A DNA stretch of 64,000 nucleotides from Temnothorax longispinosus (Eukaryota; Arthropoda; Insecta; Hymenoptera; Formicidae), in the NCBI RefSeq assembly GCF_030848805.1, contig NC_092361.1, positions 9,629,928 through 9,693,927 of the forward strand. Direction: 5' to 3'. This document shows, one piece after another, positions 1 to 12,124 of the stretch; position 1 is the first letter of the stretch, and each line of letters opens with the position of its first letter. The notes under the pieces are model-generated. The model was not told the origin of the DNA. It saw only the letters and a program-made list of their open reading frames with translations, and did not search any database. The position numbers were made by a program, and so were the translations under genes.

Positions 1-301
1 CACTTTCTTCGAGCTAACATGCTGCGCGTATACTTGGCGCCTTTTTTTACCTTTTTTTTAAATAGATAATTTTGTTGTGATATTATTTCTTTTTGTGGTA
101 TTAGGGATCATATAAGCATTAAGCAGTACATATTTATAACATATAATTTGCGACATAGAATACAAATACAACTCAGCGTAATCAAACAAACAATATACTT
201 AATTTTATATACACAAACATACATGCACAAGAGAGAGAAAGAGAGAGACACACACACGCATACACGTAAAAATGACTTTAGTAGTATTTATTTATATAAA
301 A

Positions 302-633
302 ATAAAAATTCCACTACCACCCCCATCGTCTTAAAAACTAAAAGCCAATACGGTCCGCGCTTGATGTAAGTAGCCTAACTAATTGATATCTCTATATAGA
401 ACTTATGCATTCCGCATAGGTATTTTTCCAAATTATCGTAACTATGCGTAGCTTGGTTTGCCAGACTTAAAACACAGTTTAATTTTGAAAAATACATATG
501 CGGAATTACTACATAGAGATATCAATTAGGCTACTTACATCAAGCGCGGACCGTATTGGCGTTTAGTTATTAAAATTTGATGGTCTGTTTTATTATAATA
601 AAATAAAAATCCCACCACCACCCCCATCGTCTT
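302..633. repeat. Inverted-repeat (MITE-like) element between short direct repeats
   Basis: The arm at about 334-427 is complementary to 488-568, sharing the segment around GGTCCGCGCTTGATG. Outside the arms a 31-bp direct repeat lies at 302-332 and 603-633 (ATAAAAATYCCACYACCACC and onward). This looks like a palindromic non-autonomous element. The direct repeats could be a long target duplication or pieces of a flanking repeat. Confidence 0.6.
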
Positions 634-851
634 TTGTAATTACAACTTAACAATATGAAAACGAGATATTTTTGCAGGAATTTATATCAGTATATAAGCA
701 GTAAATAAAAAAGTATTATTTACATTATCGCATACCTTTAATAAATATCTTCTGAAAACTCTAACAGCAGTCTCGTAAACATTGTGTTTCTTCAAAAAAT
801 GAATATATAATGGCCATATACAATGATGTTGCGTGATAGGAAGTGCTCTAA

Positions 852-1007
852 AGGCTATTCTACAATTGCGTAAACGTAGGGTTGTAGGAGTAGGAGTAAG
901 AAACTGACCAATCCACAGTCGATTATTCTCCTCAAATTCGACTGTGATTGGTCAATTTCTTACTCTTACTCCTACAATCCTACGTTTACGCAATTGTAGA
1001 ATAGCCT
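852..1007. mobile_element. Hairpin MITE, PIF/Harbinger-like (TAA target duplication)
   Basis: A 156-bp near-perfect palindrome starts AGGCTATTCTACAATTGCG and ends with its complement. The arms are about 70 bp and the loop is short. TAA lies immediately outside both ends (849-851 and 1008-1010), as expected for the 3-bp TWA target duplications of PIF/Harbinger. There is no coding capacity. Confidence 0.65.
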
Positions 1008-2565
1008 TAAGAGACCGATCAAACACTTGAAGCGTCTGTGTTATATAAAAACATTGTTCAGTCATCAGTATACAATAACCCATCCATATGCGTGGCATTT
1101 TATGCATAAATACTAAAGCTCGTTCAAACGCATTATTAGCATCTTCATATAATAGATTCTGTTATACAGCGCCTTTTAATTGAGTCACACGTTGTCAAAG
1201 ATAATAATTATACCACAGTAACTGTAAATAAATATAATACATACTATATTTAAGCCCAGCAATTACACCAACGTCACATAATATTTAATCGTAGATTATT
1301 CACTTTGTTTCTTTTTTTAACTAACCTCTTAGAAAGAGATGAAGAGTAAGTTAAGCTAATTAAGTTAAATGTTACGTGACGTTGGTACAACCGGGTCTTA
1401 ATTAGTTATTTTTTGCACAACCACAATATTATTATTAAAACTGGCAGGAGCAACTGGGCGGTCACCTCGTTACTAACCTAATTTTTTTCAATGTCGCGCG
1501 CATCGCGCGTCTTGCACTGTCACATACTGCACTTGACTGCACTACGCTACACTGCACTGCACTATTATTAGCTTGCAAGCGCCGCCGTCGTCGAAAGAGT
1601 GAACTGTACATTTCCTTACTCTCGTCCTTGCACCTCATTACATGCCAACAAGTACGACGGAGAAGGAGAAAACGGAGTATCTTAATCTCAAATTCACCGT
1701 ATTTAGATTTTGCATTGCGATATCTCCGCTCGTAGGGCACGTAGGGAAAATAAAAACACTTTTCTTATACAAATCGAACCTAAGCTATCCATCGGGTCAA
1801 GTTAAAAGTCGATCGAATCAGCCGTTATTGAGATCTGATAATCGAAGGTCCCTTGAAAAATTGTCTCGGCGTAAAAGAGGCTCGGTGGTCTCGCACTATA
1901 CTTGGCGCGAGACACTACCGTGCCTCTTGATTATTATCTGTTCTTCTTAATTTTGGAATAATTATAAATAATTTAATGAAAAATAATAGCATGGATAAAT
2001 ACGAAAAAATAAAAAAAGATTTTTCTATATATTTTTATATTTTTCTTTAACTGTATATAATTTTTTATTTTTATATATTTCATATTTTACATACCTATGC
2101 ACTTTTGAATCAATATCTTTTTAAACATTATATTCGCTTTTTCTTAGACATGTTTTTGAAAAACATAAACCAATTTAAGATATAATGTTTTCCAACTAGA
2201 CTGAATATGATCGAAAATTAGTAGATAATTAATTATTACAAAGTTAATAATCAAAATCTTTCTTTTTTTTTACGTAGAACTAGGTACGTCTTTCTCCGCG
2301 TTGGGTAGGGAATAATCTCGGAACACAGATGCAACGAAAACATGTCACACTTTGAACGTTTATATCTTCGAAACTAATAAGCGTAGAGTAATAACTAAGG
2401 TGTCATTAGATAGCTTATAGAGTCCCATTTCCTCTCGAAAGTCTCTAAAATCTCAAACAGCTTTTTTTCTGAAGAAGCCAAACAATTATAAGCAAATAAT
2501 TATGTTTCAAATTAAGAACCAGCTTTCTCTGAAGAGGAACTTTGTGAGCGAATTAAAAAATATTT

Positions 2566-2886
2566 TTTTATGGATAGAGTATCATTAAAGGAAGGTTGGT
2601 ATTGAATTTGGTAAGGTTTGGTGAAAAGGCTACCGATTTCTATCTTAACAAATCTCCGCGATTGCTCTAATTTCCGTAAATTTTGTGATATCAAGCTGAA
2701 TTTTTTTTTATGGATAAAGTATCATTAAAAGAAGGTTAGCATTGAATTTGACAAGGATCGGGAAAGGGATTACCGATTTCTGCTTTAAAAGTGTATAAGT
2801 TATACATGTAGGTTTATATAGAGTATCATTAAAGAAAGGCTGATATTGAATTTTGGCTAGGATCGGTGAAGGGGTTATCGATTTCT
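2566..2886. repeat. Three-copy degenerate tandem repeat
   Basis: Related segments start near 2566, 2701 and 2815. Each contains ATGGATA(G/A)AGTATCATTAAA or a close variant, then a GAAGG or AAAGG purine stretch, then CCGATTTCT or TCGATTTCT at the end. The spacing is about 135 and then 114 bp. Short minus-strand frames across it only reflect the repeat. Confidence 0.55.
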
Positions 2887-3019
2887 GCAAAAAATTTCTA
2901 TTTCTGCTAACATTAATTTAGAATTAATATAAGTTACTATAAATGTAAATAGTATTAGATGCTTATAAATGTAGTAAAACATTTCTTTGGTTTTATTTAA
3001 AAAAAAATTTTTATATGTA

Positions 3020-3204
3020 AAAAAAATCAAAGAGGCACAGTAGCAACTGTGCAACAACCAACAACGTAGGGCTACGTCAACTGTCCTTCGCTGAATACTT
3101 TAAAGACGTAGAACTAGTGAGATAGTGTCATGAAATAGTAACAGTTGACTTAGTTCTACGTTGTTGGTTGCGGCACAGTTGCTACTGTGCCTCTTTGATT
3201 TTTT
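3020..3204. mobile_element. Hairpin MITE, possibly Tc1/mariner-type
   Basis: Terminal inverted repeats of about 60 bp (AAAAATCAAAGAGGCACAGT and its complement) enclose a short middle. TA dinucleotides can be placed at both ends (3018-3019 and 3205-3206), but poly-A/T ends make the exact edge uncertain. No coding capacity. Confidence 0.55.
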
Positions 3205-4738
3205 TAGCTGTTAATTTTGTTTAATTTTTTTCCTTACAGAGATATTTGTTAGTAAGAGGAACTGATCAAGGACATCTTGCTTTTTGCAAATAGGATTATT
3301 AATCACAGAATAGTTAGTTAATTCGACTCGAAAAACGAGAACAATTATCGAAGAATTCATTTCTTTGACGTTCATAAATCAGTTTTCAGCAAATAAAAAT
3401 AATTGCTTCTAAATGAAAACTACTTTTAATTTTTTTCTTATTTTAATTGCCGTATAAATAATATTAATATTTTCTAAAATTAATATCTATTATATTCTCT
3501 TCTGCATAATCGAAAAAGGAGTTGACATAAGAGATCGTGTTTGAGCATTACGTAAATTACATAATAATTGCTCCTTTCACTTAATGTTTAAGAGTCTGGC
3601 TCGTTATTTTTCAGGATTATGTCTAAAAAAAAACAGTAAAACGAAACGATGATGACATGTATGTATACATTGGCGTCGATAAAAACAACCCGCTCGTTAT
3701 ATTCTTCTCATGGTGGAACTTTCTCTCACGGAGTAGATACGCGAATTAATGATCTTAAAATTGATCAACAGTATTACAGAAAACAATATTAGAAAATGCT
3801 GTATATTCTTCTCAATAAACGGTTCTGCAACTGAAAGAATTAAGCAAAACATATATTTCTTTTAACAATCTTTGTCGAAGTAAAAGAGTATCCAGAACGG
3901 AGGTTGTTTTGAATACCTTTTGCTTTTTTAAAGCCGATGTTTCAGTGCGATATTTGCAGCATCGCGTCATCGCACTGCTGTAAGCACTATGCAAATAATC
4001 GACTATAATAGAATTAATTATCTACCTAAAAAAAGACATTAAAATGTAAAAAAACGCCAAGTATATTTTTAGACAAAATAATTTTATAAATAATATTAGA
4101 CAAATAATGAAAATATTTATTTAACAAACACAAAAACAATAAATATAATGGTACAAAAAAGAAGTAAAATTAAAGTATTATTCCAAGTATATTTATTAGA
4201 GTAAGTAATATTTCGCAAGATATATGTTTTGTGCGTGAAATTAAATTTAAAGGAATAAGTACAATATTTTATAAATTATCTCTCAAAATTGCTGTAGACT
4301 TAATATAGGATGCATAAGACATTTAAAATGTATGAAATACAATGACATAATGAAATGAGAAGATATAAAATACAATAGAGAGCGTAATGAAAGGTGCAGA
4401 AATTGAAAAGGGTTTAGTTCCATCGACAATAAGCACCAAATTATGTGAAAAACAACAATCGAAGATGGACATTATCTCCAGCAGCATCCTTGGCGCGCCC
4501 GGCGTATTGCCTATAATTTTAACAACAAAATAGTCATCCGCACTTAAGTTTGTCAGTATGCCATAAGTATAAAGTATTTTATGTGTAACAAAGCATACAA
4601 GCAAATAATTTTCTACAATTGATCTTTCAAGTTTATTACTATAAAAAGATAATTTGAATGTATTACATTATTTAATATAATAACATAAATTATTACTTAA
4701 CATAATATTATTGTTTTTAACTGGATTATACTTGATTC

Positions 4739-6521
4739 TGTACACGCACCGAACGGCACGTGATCTTTGTATAGGTGTTGAGGAGACAATATTTTTTCAG
4801 AAGTTTTCAGATGGTGGATTGCTATATTTATAGCACAATACATGTATCAAGTTTTGAATTATTAAATCATTAACATGGATTCGCAATTATGGTTCAACAT
4901 TATATAATAAGAAAAGATGCGTATATATTAATGGTCAGTTTGATGTACAATAGCTAATTCTGTTCACGATATTCCTTTCATACAATGTTTCCGGCAAGTA
5001 TTATTACTTAAGACAATAAGATAAACGAAATACCCCTCAGGCAACTAATAGAACGTACTGAGTATCATTTCTAACGTTTTGATTATCTGAAATACAAATA
5101 AATTGACCATTAATACATAGCCTAAATATTTTATAAGTTTCACAAGAAATAAACATATACATAAATAAAATAATGGAATAATGCGTGGCTGTCATCATTC
5201 AACTTATCGTACGTTGCAAGTAATTCAAGTAATTATCAAGGTAATATATTATGTATTCTTCAGTCGATTGTTATCCATATAAATACTTCAAAATTACAAT
5301 AATGTAACATATTGAGTTCCAAGAAAGAACGTACTTATTTTTCAGACGCATTACTCCATAGATATGATCAATCAATAACATAGAAATTGTAAATCCGGCA
5401 GGCTAAAACGAGAAGCGTTTATTCGCAAAATTAAGAATTGATATATTGAACGGAATGAACGTTTGAGAGATAATAGCAACTTTAATTCGAAGAAACAGCA
5501 ATTTTATTGAATTGCAGTACTGACTTTTACGCAAACTAGTCTGTTCTTATATTTAACGCAATTAAATCACGGAGTAAGAATAAAGTGACTCATTTAACTT
5601 GAATAGATTGAATCGTATATACATTATTTACAAAGTTATAATCGAGAATGGAAATGACACGTGGTTGCAACCGCAAATAAAAGATTCTAGAGTAATCAAG
5701 TGCGAGAAGGCCTTTCTCTGACTATGCCCGGACACAATAATTGTACAGCAAAGGTACCGGAAATGGATCAGAGCGCCTTGCAGTGTACTGTCAAGACTAG
5801 CACAGTCTGACCCCCATTTTATTAATCATGAGAAGATCTCGAGTGTTCTGGAATCAAACGATCGTCATTTGCTAACTGTAATTAGCCCCCTTTGGATCGA
5901 TCGATGATTCTCATTCGAACACCGACATTTACCTTTAGCCGAGACTTTCACTAAGCGTGAAAGTATTTTCCTTATAGGAAGAATGCGGCCTCATAAATGT
6001 ACTTTTTCGGATGTCTTTTCCTTCTATCAGATTCCGTCATCCTTCGTACAAGCGGTAATGGCGGCCATCTCATAACGAGCAATGTGGACGGATGCCTCTC
6101 CTTCCTTCTCGTCTCGTGTTTATCTGCGTCGACTGTCCTCTCTATGGTTCGGCTCAATTATACTTAACCCCGAGAAACACTGTAAGACCGGGACACGGAT
6201 ATAGTACATCCGACCACGCAATGATCAAACGCAAGAAAGACACCGAAATGTACGCGTGACTTATGCCGACGAGAGACGGATGCGGAATGGACTCGTTCAC
6301 TTCTTTGTGAGCCCCTTCACTTCCGTAAAGAAACCGGACATTGCATAGCGCCACATCGTTATTCGACTGCGCCGCTGCGCGCGCAACACGCTTGCTGCCG
6401 GTTACTATGGGCCCGCACTGGCCTCTCTAGAACTATTAACGGGATCGGTTATTAACTAGATTATGCAATAGGTGGCAGCACACTACCGTTCGTACATCAT
6501 TACAACGCGGCGTTTCAAACA
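4739..6521 (-). repeat. 3' LTR of the BEL/Pao element
   Basis: It is identical in length to the other LTR and begins TG and ends CA. Because the genes lie on the minus strand, this is the downstream LTR. A purine-rich tract (GAAGGCGGGCGGAA on the minus strand, about 6522-6535) abuts it and is the probable polypurine primer. Short frames inside are not genes; both LTRs carry them. Confidence 0.92.
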
Positions 6522-6558
6522 TTCCGCCCGCCTTCGTTAACTTTAGTTGACGAAAGAA

Positions 6559-7053
6559 TCACACTTGAGTAGGTTTAACATCTAACGGACAAAGTTTTGT
6601 AATCGGTCGTTTGAATTCTGAAAATTGAGTCTTGACTGTGACTACTCTGATATGCCCATCAGGTCCCTCGTGAGTGTCAACTACTTTTCCTAAAGGCCAT
6701 TTTGAAGGAGGGTATCTCTCATCCACAACTAGTACTATGGAACCTATGGTAATAGACGGATTAATCCTGTTCCATTTGTAAGTGGAAAGTTGTCGTTGAA
6801 GATACTCTTTGGACCAGTGTGTCCAAAAGGATTGCAGCTTTTGTTGTAATAACTGCCATCTGTTTAAATGAGAATCCGGAAGATGGGATAAAGATGGTTC
6901 AGGAATAGTCGTGAGTGCATGTCCCACGAGAAAATGCCCTGGAGTGAGGACAGCAAGATCCTCTGGATCATCAGATAATCGACTTAAAGGACGCGAATTC
7001 AAAACAGCTTCAATTTGAGCAAGTACAGTAGTAAATTCTTCGTACGTTAACAA
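6559..7053 (-). pseudogene. BEL integrase C-terminal part (DUF5641-like), frameshifted from pol
   Basis: This 164-residue frame is the distal end of the BEL polyprotein. It opens in the integrase core (QIEAVLNSRPL) and contains LTPGHFLVG, then the W-rich segment around RWQLLQQKLQSFW, and ends with a small beta-rich domain (GSIVLVVDERYPPSKWPLGK) typical of DUF5641 in BEL/Pao elements. It overlaps the preceding frame by a few bases. The residues KFHLK that normally lead into it are encoded just upstream in this frame, so a single-base indel near 7080-7100 separates it from the rest of integrase. Confidence 0.88.
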
Positions 7054-9356
7054 CGTGTCACCAATAGTGCATTTAAGATGAAACTTAAAACAGACTTAAC
7101 GCCTGCCTCCCACTTCCCTCCAAAGTGAGGTGAAGAAGGAGGATTAAACCTCCATTGTGTACCTTCATTTGATAACAGAGAAGCTATTTGTTCCGATTCT
7201 TTAGTAGCATCTGAAAAAAGTCGTTTAAGCTCTTTATCTGCACCTATAAAATTTGTCCCACAATCGCTAGTTAGGGTTTCACAAATTCCTCGTCGGGCCG
7301 TAAATCGTCTGTAAGCTGCGATAAACGCTTCAGCTGTACAGTCAGTAACAAGTTCTAAATGAATAGCAGAGGTTGAAAAACATACGAACAAAGCAATATA
7401 TCCTTTGTACGTTTTAGCATTTTTTCCTTTCCACGTTTTAATGATAAAAGGCCCTGCATAATCTACACCTGAATGCGAAAACGGAAGAGACGGAACTACC
7501 CTATGTACTGGTAGTTGACCCATAATCTGTTGCGCCCGCTGTTGACGAAAACGAGTACACTTGATGCACCTGAGAATGAAAGACTTAACCACTTCTCTTC
7601 CTCTTATAATCCAGTAAGTTTCACGAATGTAAGATAATGTAACTTGTGTTCCTCCATGCAGAGTAGTAAATGAGGAATCCTTGGGTAGGATTAATGGATG
7701 CTTTGCATCAGCTGCTAGTAACGAGTTGTGAAGTCGTCCACCTACTCGTAAAAGTCCCTCAGAATCGATATACGGCGTAAGGCGTATCAACGAATTGGAT
7801 TTAGGGAGTGATTGTCCTTGAGAAATGATTTTAAATTCCGTTGAGAACGCATAATGCTGAACAGTCTTTACCCAAAAGTATTTTTCACAATTTATGTCGC
7901 TGACTGAAAGAAAAGTATTTACAGTAACGTTAGTATCTTTACGCGTTTTATGAATAAACTTTTTACATAAAGCAGTAATTCGCAATAGTTTAGTAAGACT
8001 TGAATATCTTGTTAAAAGATCCCATATTTTAGTGATTTTAGTAGCTACGCAAGAACGAACTTTATTTTCCCGTTCTTCGAGGTTCCCCGTAACAATCGAT
8101 GAAAAGGCCTTAGGCCACTCTGAACTAGCTTTAGACAACCATTCTGGACCGCTCCACCACATAGGACTATTATTCAATTGAGCTGGAGAAATACCTCGTG
8201 TTGCTAAATCAGCTGGGTTTTCCATACCTGGAACCAACTCCCATTTACACTGTGGCAAAGTATCCTGAATAAAGCAAACCCGATTATGAACAAACTCCTT
8301 CCAACGAGATGGATGATTGTTAATCCATACATTAGCCACCTGTAAATCTATCCATGCAAATAATGGTAATTGAGGTTTATTGAGTGTGAGAAGAATTGAT
8401 TTCATCAATTTGACGAGCAACACCGCTGCTGAAAGTTCCAGTCTTGGAATTGTTAATCGTTTTAATGGTGAGACTTTTGTCTTTGCCGCTACAAAATTAA
8501 TAGTGATCAAATTATCCGTGGAAATCGATCGCAAATAAACAACTGCTGCCATTGCATGCTGAGATGCATCACTGAACCCATGAACCTCGAATGTATCTAC
8601 TGATTTCAACCCAATCCACCTTGGAAATGTGAAACTCGAAGCCTCTCTTAACTGTAATAAAAATTGTTGCCATTTATTCAGAAGTACGGTTGGGAGCTCT
8701 TCATCCCAATTAAGCCCACTTGACCACAGTTCCTGAGTAATAATTCTACCGGTGATAGTAATGGGTGAGATAAATCCTAATGGGTCGAAAATTTTGGAGA
8801 TTGTTGAAAGAATAGTACGTTTCGAAATCACCTTAGGTTCCTCAAGATTCAAAGTAAATTTAAATTGATCGATCAGCGGATTCCATGATAACCCGAGCGT
8901 ATGTATCATTGATGATTCATCTATTTGAACCGATGACGTATCGAGTTTTCTATCTGATTCTATGCAACTAATGACTTCTGGTTCGTTACTGACCCACTTC
9001 TTAAGCGGGAAGCCGCCCGCCATACAGAGCTTATCCACTTGTTCAACGACCTTACTTGCTTTTTGAACGGTATCCTCTCCTCCGAAGAAATCATCTACAT
9101 ATCTTCCCTTTTTCATAGTTGGAATTGCGAGTGGTAATTTATGCCTCTCATCTAGTATCAATTGTTCGAAAGAACGCAAAGCTAAGAATGGAGAACATAT
9201 GAAACTATATGTCACAGTTTGCAGTATAAATATAAAAAGTCTACCTTGAGAATCTATCCACACAATTATTTGGAAATCCCAGTCGTCTGGATGAATATCT
9301 GTCTGTACATTTTTTCTACATCGGCGAAGAAAACATATCGAAAGGATCTGAACCAT
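7047..9356 (-). pseudogene. BEL reverse transcriptase, RNase H and integrase core
   Basis: The frame has 769 residues. The RT catalytic motif RYVDDFFGG lies near residue 86, followed by the thumb region and an RNase H segment (HGFSDASQHAMAAVVYL). An integrase zinc-binding region follows (HGG, then CIKCTRFRQQ), then the DDE core beginning GVDYAGPFI with LTSDCGTNFIG. The first RT motif (FFADVEKMYRQI) is in the previous frame, so a one-base indel near 9290 splits the RT. The last residues before the stop are out of frame. The protein copies element RNA and integrates it, but this copy cannot encode it intact. Confidence 0.92.
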
Positions 9357-10405
9357 ATCAAAACGTTAAATAAATTAATTTGTAATTTTGCTCCCGCATG
9401 GAGAAGTTCATTAATAGAATAACCGGTAGTTGTTTTACTCGAAGCATTAAAGACAACTCTCAATTTTGTACTAAGGTTATGTTCGCGGTAAACGCCATGA
9501 TGAGGCAAATAGTAAGCTTTCTCCGGTTCGTCACGTGTATTTTCTATTATTTTCATGTGATTTAAATCTTCATATTCTTTAAGAAATTGTTCGTACAATT
9601 CAGCGTGAGTCTCATTATTAGAAAATCTGTGACGTAAGTTAGTCATTACTCGAATAGCCTTTGATTTTGAATCTCCAAGTTTTTCTGGTGACTCTTTGAA
9701 TGGAAGTTTTACGATGTATCGACCGTTCGCGTCGCGAGAATGATTGGCCTTAAAATGGTTTTCACAGTCTTGTTCGTCCTTTGTCAAAGTTTTAGCAGTA
9801 ATCGACATTTCTTCGGTCTCCCAAAAACGTCTCAGGAGATTATGAAGATCATCAGTGACCGATACATGATGACTCTGAACTTTGGAATGTATGGTACTAC
9901 TATTTGTTACCCCCGAAACGATCCAACCTATTCTTGTTGCTTGAGCTATAGGAGTGTTAGGTTCTCCTCGGATGATTCCGTCTTCTATTATCTTACTGTA
10001 TATTTCGGCACCAAGTATTAAATCTATTTTTCCTTTCTTATGAAAGTTTGGATCCGCTACTTGGAGATTTTTCAAATGATGCCACCTATCTCTATTACGC
10101 GAGAAAGCCGGAAGAGAAGACGTAAGTTTCGGTAGAATATAAGCCTTTATCTGAACTTCAAACTTTGAAGGAAAATGTGATTTTAGCAAAAATGAAGTAA
10201 TACCTTTCGTCTTGTTGTTTTTTTCACCAATACCTGTCAACGAAACTGCGGATTGCGTTCTAGGTAAATTAAGTTGTTGAACAACTCTCTTCGTTATAAT
10301 AGCTACTTCGGAACCCTGGTCTACCAGTGCTCTCAATATCATGGATTGACCTGTCGAGGAAACGACCACAACTCTTGCCGTAGCGAGAAGAATCGACGAT
10401 CCTAA
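9266..10405 (-). pseudogene. BEL aspartic protease and N-terminal reverse transcriptase
   Basis: The frame starts right after the gag stop and is in the same phase as gag. The protease (DUF1758-type) has its active-site region as ALVDQGSEVAII near the start. An N-terminal RT segment follows, with LPHHGVYREHNLSTKLRVVF and the first catalytic aspartate region FFADVEKMYRQ, before the frame ends by a shift near 9290. The ATG at 10369 is an internal methionine. Residues LGSSILLATARV between the stop and that methionine belong to the conserved lead-in of the BEL protease, so the stop interrupts a continuous polyprotein. Confidence 0.9.
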
Positions 10406-11966
10406 TCATTCGTCCTGATGCGAATACAAAACTCTTGCATCCTGCTTTGATGAAGTCTCAACACGGGTTTCCTGTTTCGGATTCCTATTCTCCTTTTCCT
10501 TAGATTTAGAGAAGTCTGCTACATGAATTGAGGTGTGGTGCTTACGACTGCACTTCTGGCACCGTTTAGTAATTCTACAGTGCGAAACTCGATGCAGTCC
10601 TAAACAATTATAACAAAGCTTCTGAGAGGAGATAAATGCCAATTTCTGTTGCGTCGTTTTTGACGTGTATTTTGGGCAGAAGGATATGAAATGCCTTTCC
10701 TTGCATAAAACACAAGCTCCCTTGGGATTAGGATATGTATTACTGGTTTGACCTTGATGATGAACCTTTGCTGATTGCTGCTTCGTCGATTGCAAAATCC
10801 CTTTCTGCTGAGAACTCTCGAAAGATTTTAATGCAGACATTCGTGAGAATAAAAAGTCATAAAACTGTTTCCATGGAGGTTTTCTAATGGAACCTAATTG
10901 AGCTTCCCATAACTTATTTGATTCTACATCCAACTTCTGAGTACAAATAAAGATCAAGAAGTGATCCCAGTGAGCGATTGGACATTCTAATGTTTCAAAC
11001 GTACGATACAATTGCATGACATTTGCATACAATTGTTGAAGTTCAGTACCTGACTCCTTTGTAACACGTTTGAGATTGAACAGAGATTGAAGGGTAGAGT
11101 TTATTAATAATCGCGTGTTCTCATAAAACTCTATGAAAGCATCCCACGTTTTCTGGAAATTCTCCGCGGTCAATGCCGTATGCTCTACTAAATTGAACGC
11201 TGCGCCCTCAAGATGAGTCTTTAAATACTGAAGTTTTTCAACAGCAGATAGCGTAGGGCTTGTAACTATCAGTGAATGGAAGAGATTCTTAAAAGTGAGC
11301 CACTTCTCAGGATTTCCACTAAAACGAGGAATTTTTATATAAGGCAATTTTGTATTTGGAATATAAGGTAACCCAACATTGGGAAGAGGCGCTGACTGAC
11401 TTGATATTAATACATTCGAAGTATACTGATTTACAATTAAGGGCACCGATGTTGACTGTGTTGAAATTGAAGGACCCGATGTAAAAGGAATCGACGTTAA
11501 CTGATTCAATGCTGATGGCACATGAGCTAACTGATTTGACGTTGAGGGATTCAACGTCGACTGATTTGAAGTTGAGGGAACTGACGAGTCTCGACCTGAA
11601 GTTGAGTGATTTGACGCGACTTCTGTTGAAGAAGCCTGATCACGTTCTAATAATGTCGTAAACCTTTCAAGCGCGTTTAAATATCTTCCCTTTATTATGT
11701 CGTAAACATTTTCTGTAAAGTAAATATGATTATCACGTTGATCCTTGACTCGGTATTGAAATTGTTACCGCGGTATTAACAATCTGAAATTGATTCCAAA
11801 TTTCCTTTAGCTCGGAAAGTCGTGTCCGAGCGTTTTGAATGGAAACAGTTGTTAACCCAATTCTAGCTAGATCATCGTAAAACTCAGCAATGTCTCTACC
11901 GAGCGCTAAAAACCGCTCAAGCTTACTAATAATATGTTGACTTCTCATTGTGTACGTATGGCTCAA
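10406..11966 (-). pseudogene. BEL gag (DUF1759-like, zinc knuckles)
   Basis: The probable start is the ATG at 11966. A first frame of 77 residues is separated by an indel near 11740 from the main 382-residue frame. Between them lies a Ser/Thr/Asn-rich linker made of repeated (S/T)SNQ(L/S)T units. The DUF1759-like capsid domain begins near LPYIKIPRFSGNPEKWLTFK. CCHC-like knuckles follow (CVLCKERHF, CYNCLGLHRVSHC, CQKCSRKHHTSIH). The frame ends at a TGA (10406-10408), after which the protease frame continues in the same phase. The product would form the retrotransposon particle and bind RNA. Confidence 0.88.
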
Positions 11967-12100
11967 ATTGCAATAAAACTTAAGATCCCGTGAATAGCTC
12001 TTTACAAATTTACAATGTCGTCTTATGTTTCCTCAACACCATTCGGCTGTATATCCGAAATTATAAGTAGTAGACTAATTTTCTTTAACTGCCTCTTTAT

Positions 12101-12118
12101 ATCCGGCTCGAAGGACCA
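12101..12118 (-). promoter_or_regulatory. BEL primer-binding site, tRNA-Tyr
   Basis: On the minus strand, seven bases after the 5' LTR, the sequence TGGTCCTTCGAGCCGGAT is complementary to the 3' end of animal tRNA-Tyr (TCCGGCTCGAAGGA plus CCA). Position and orientation fit minus-strand DNA priming. Confidence 0.85.
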
Positions 12119-12124
12119 AAATTA

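Larger units (their letters stand above)
1..4023. other. AT-rich intergenic DNA with small inverted-repeat elements
   Basis: No protein-coding gene is supported here. The DNA is AT-rich, and its open frames are short and resemble no family I know. Three hairpin elements (334-568, 852-1007 and 3020-3204) and a three-copy tandem repeat (about 2566-2886) are listed separately. The motif TATACTTGGCG followed by GAGAC and CTACCG occurs near 1896-1935 and again near 38899-38935. A bare TATACTTGGCG lies at the window start (about 29-40) and inside the ends of the long-TIR element, so it marks a multi-copy repeat family. Confidence 0.6.

Noticed and set aside
5972..6354. Two small frames duplicated at 13358-13740
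   Set aside because: They lie in the LTRs of the BEL element and are duplicated only because the LTRs are.
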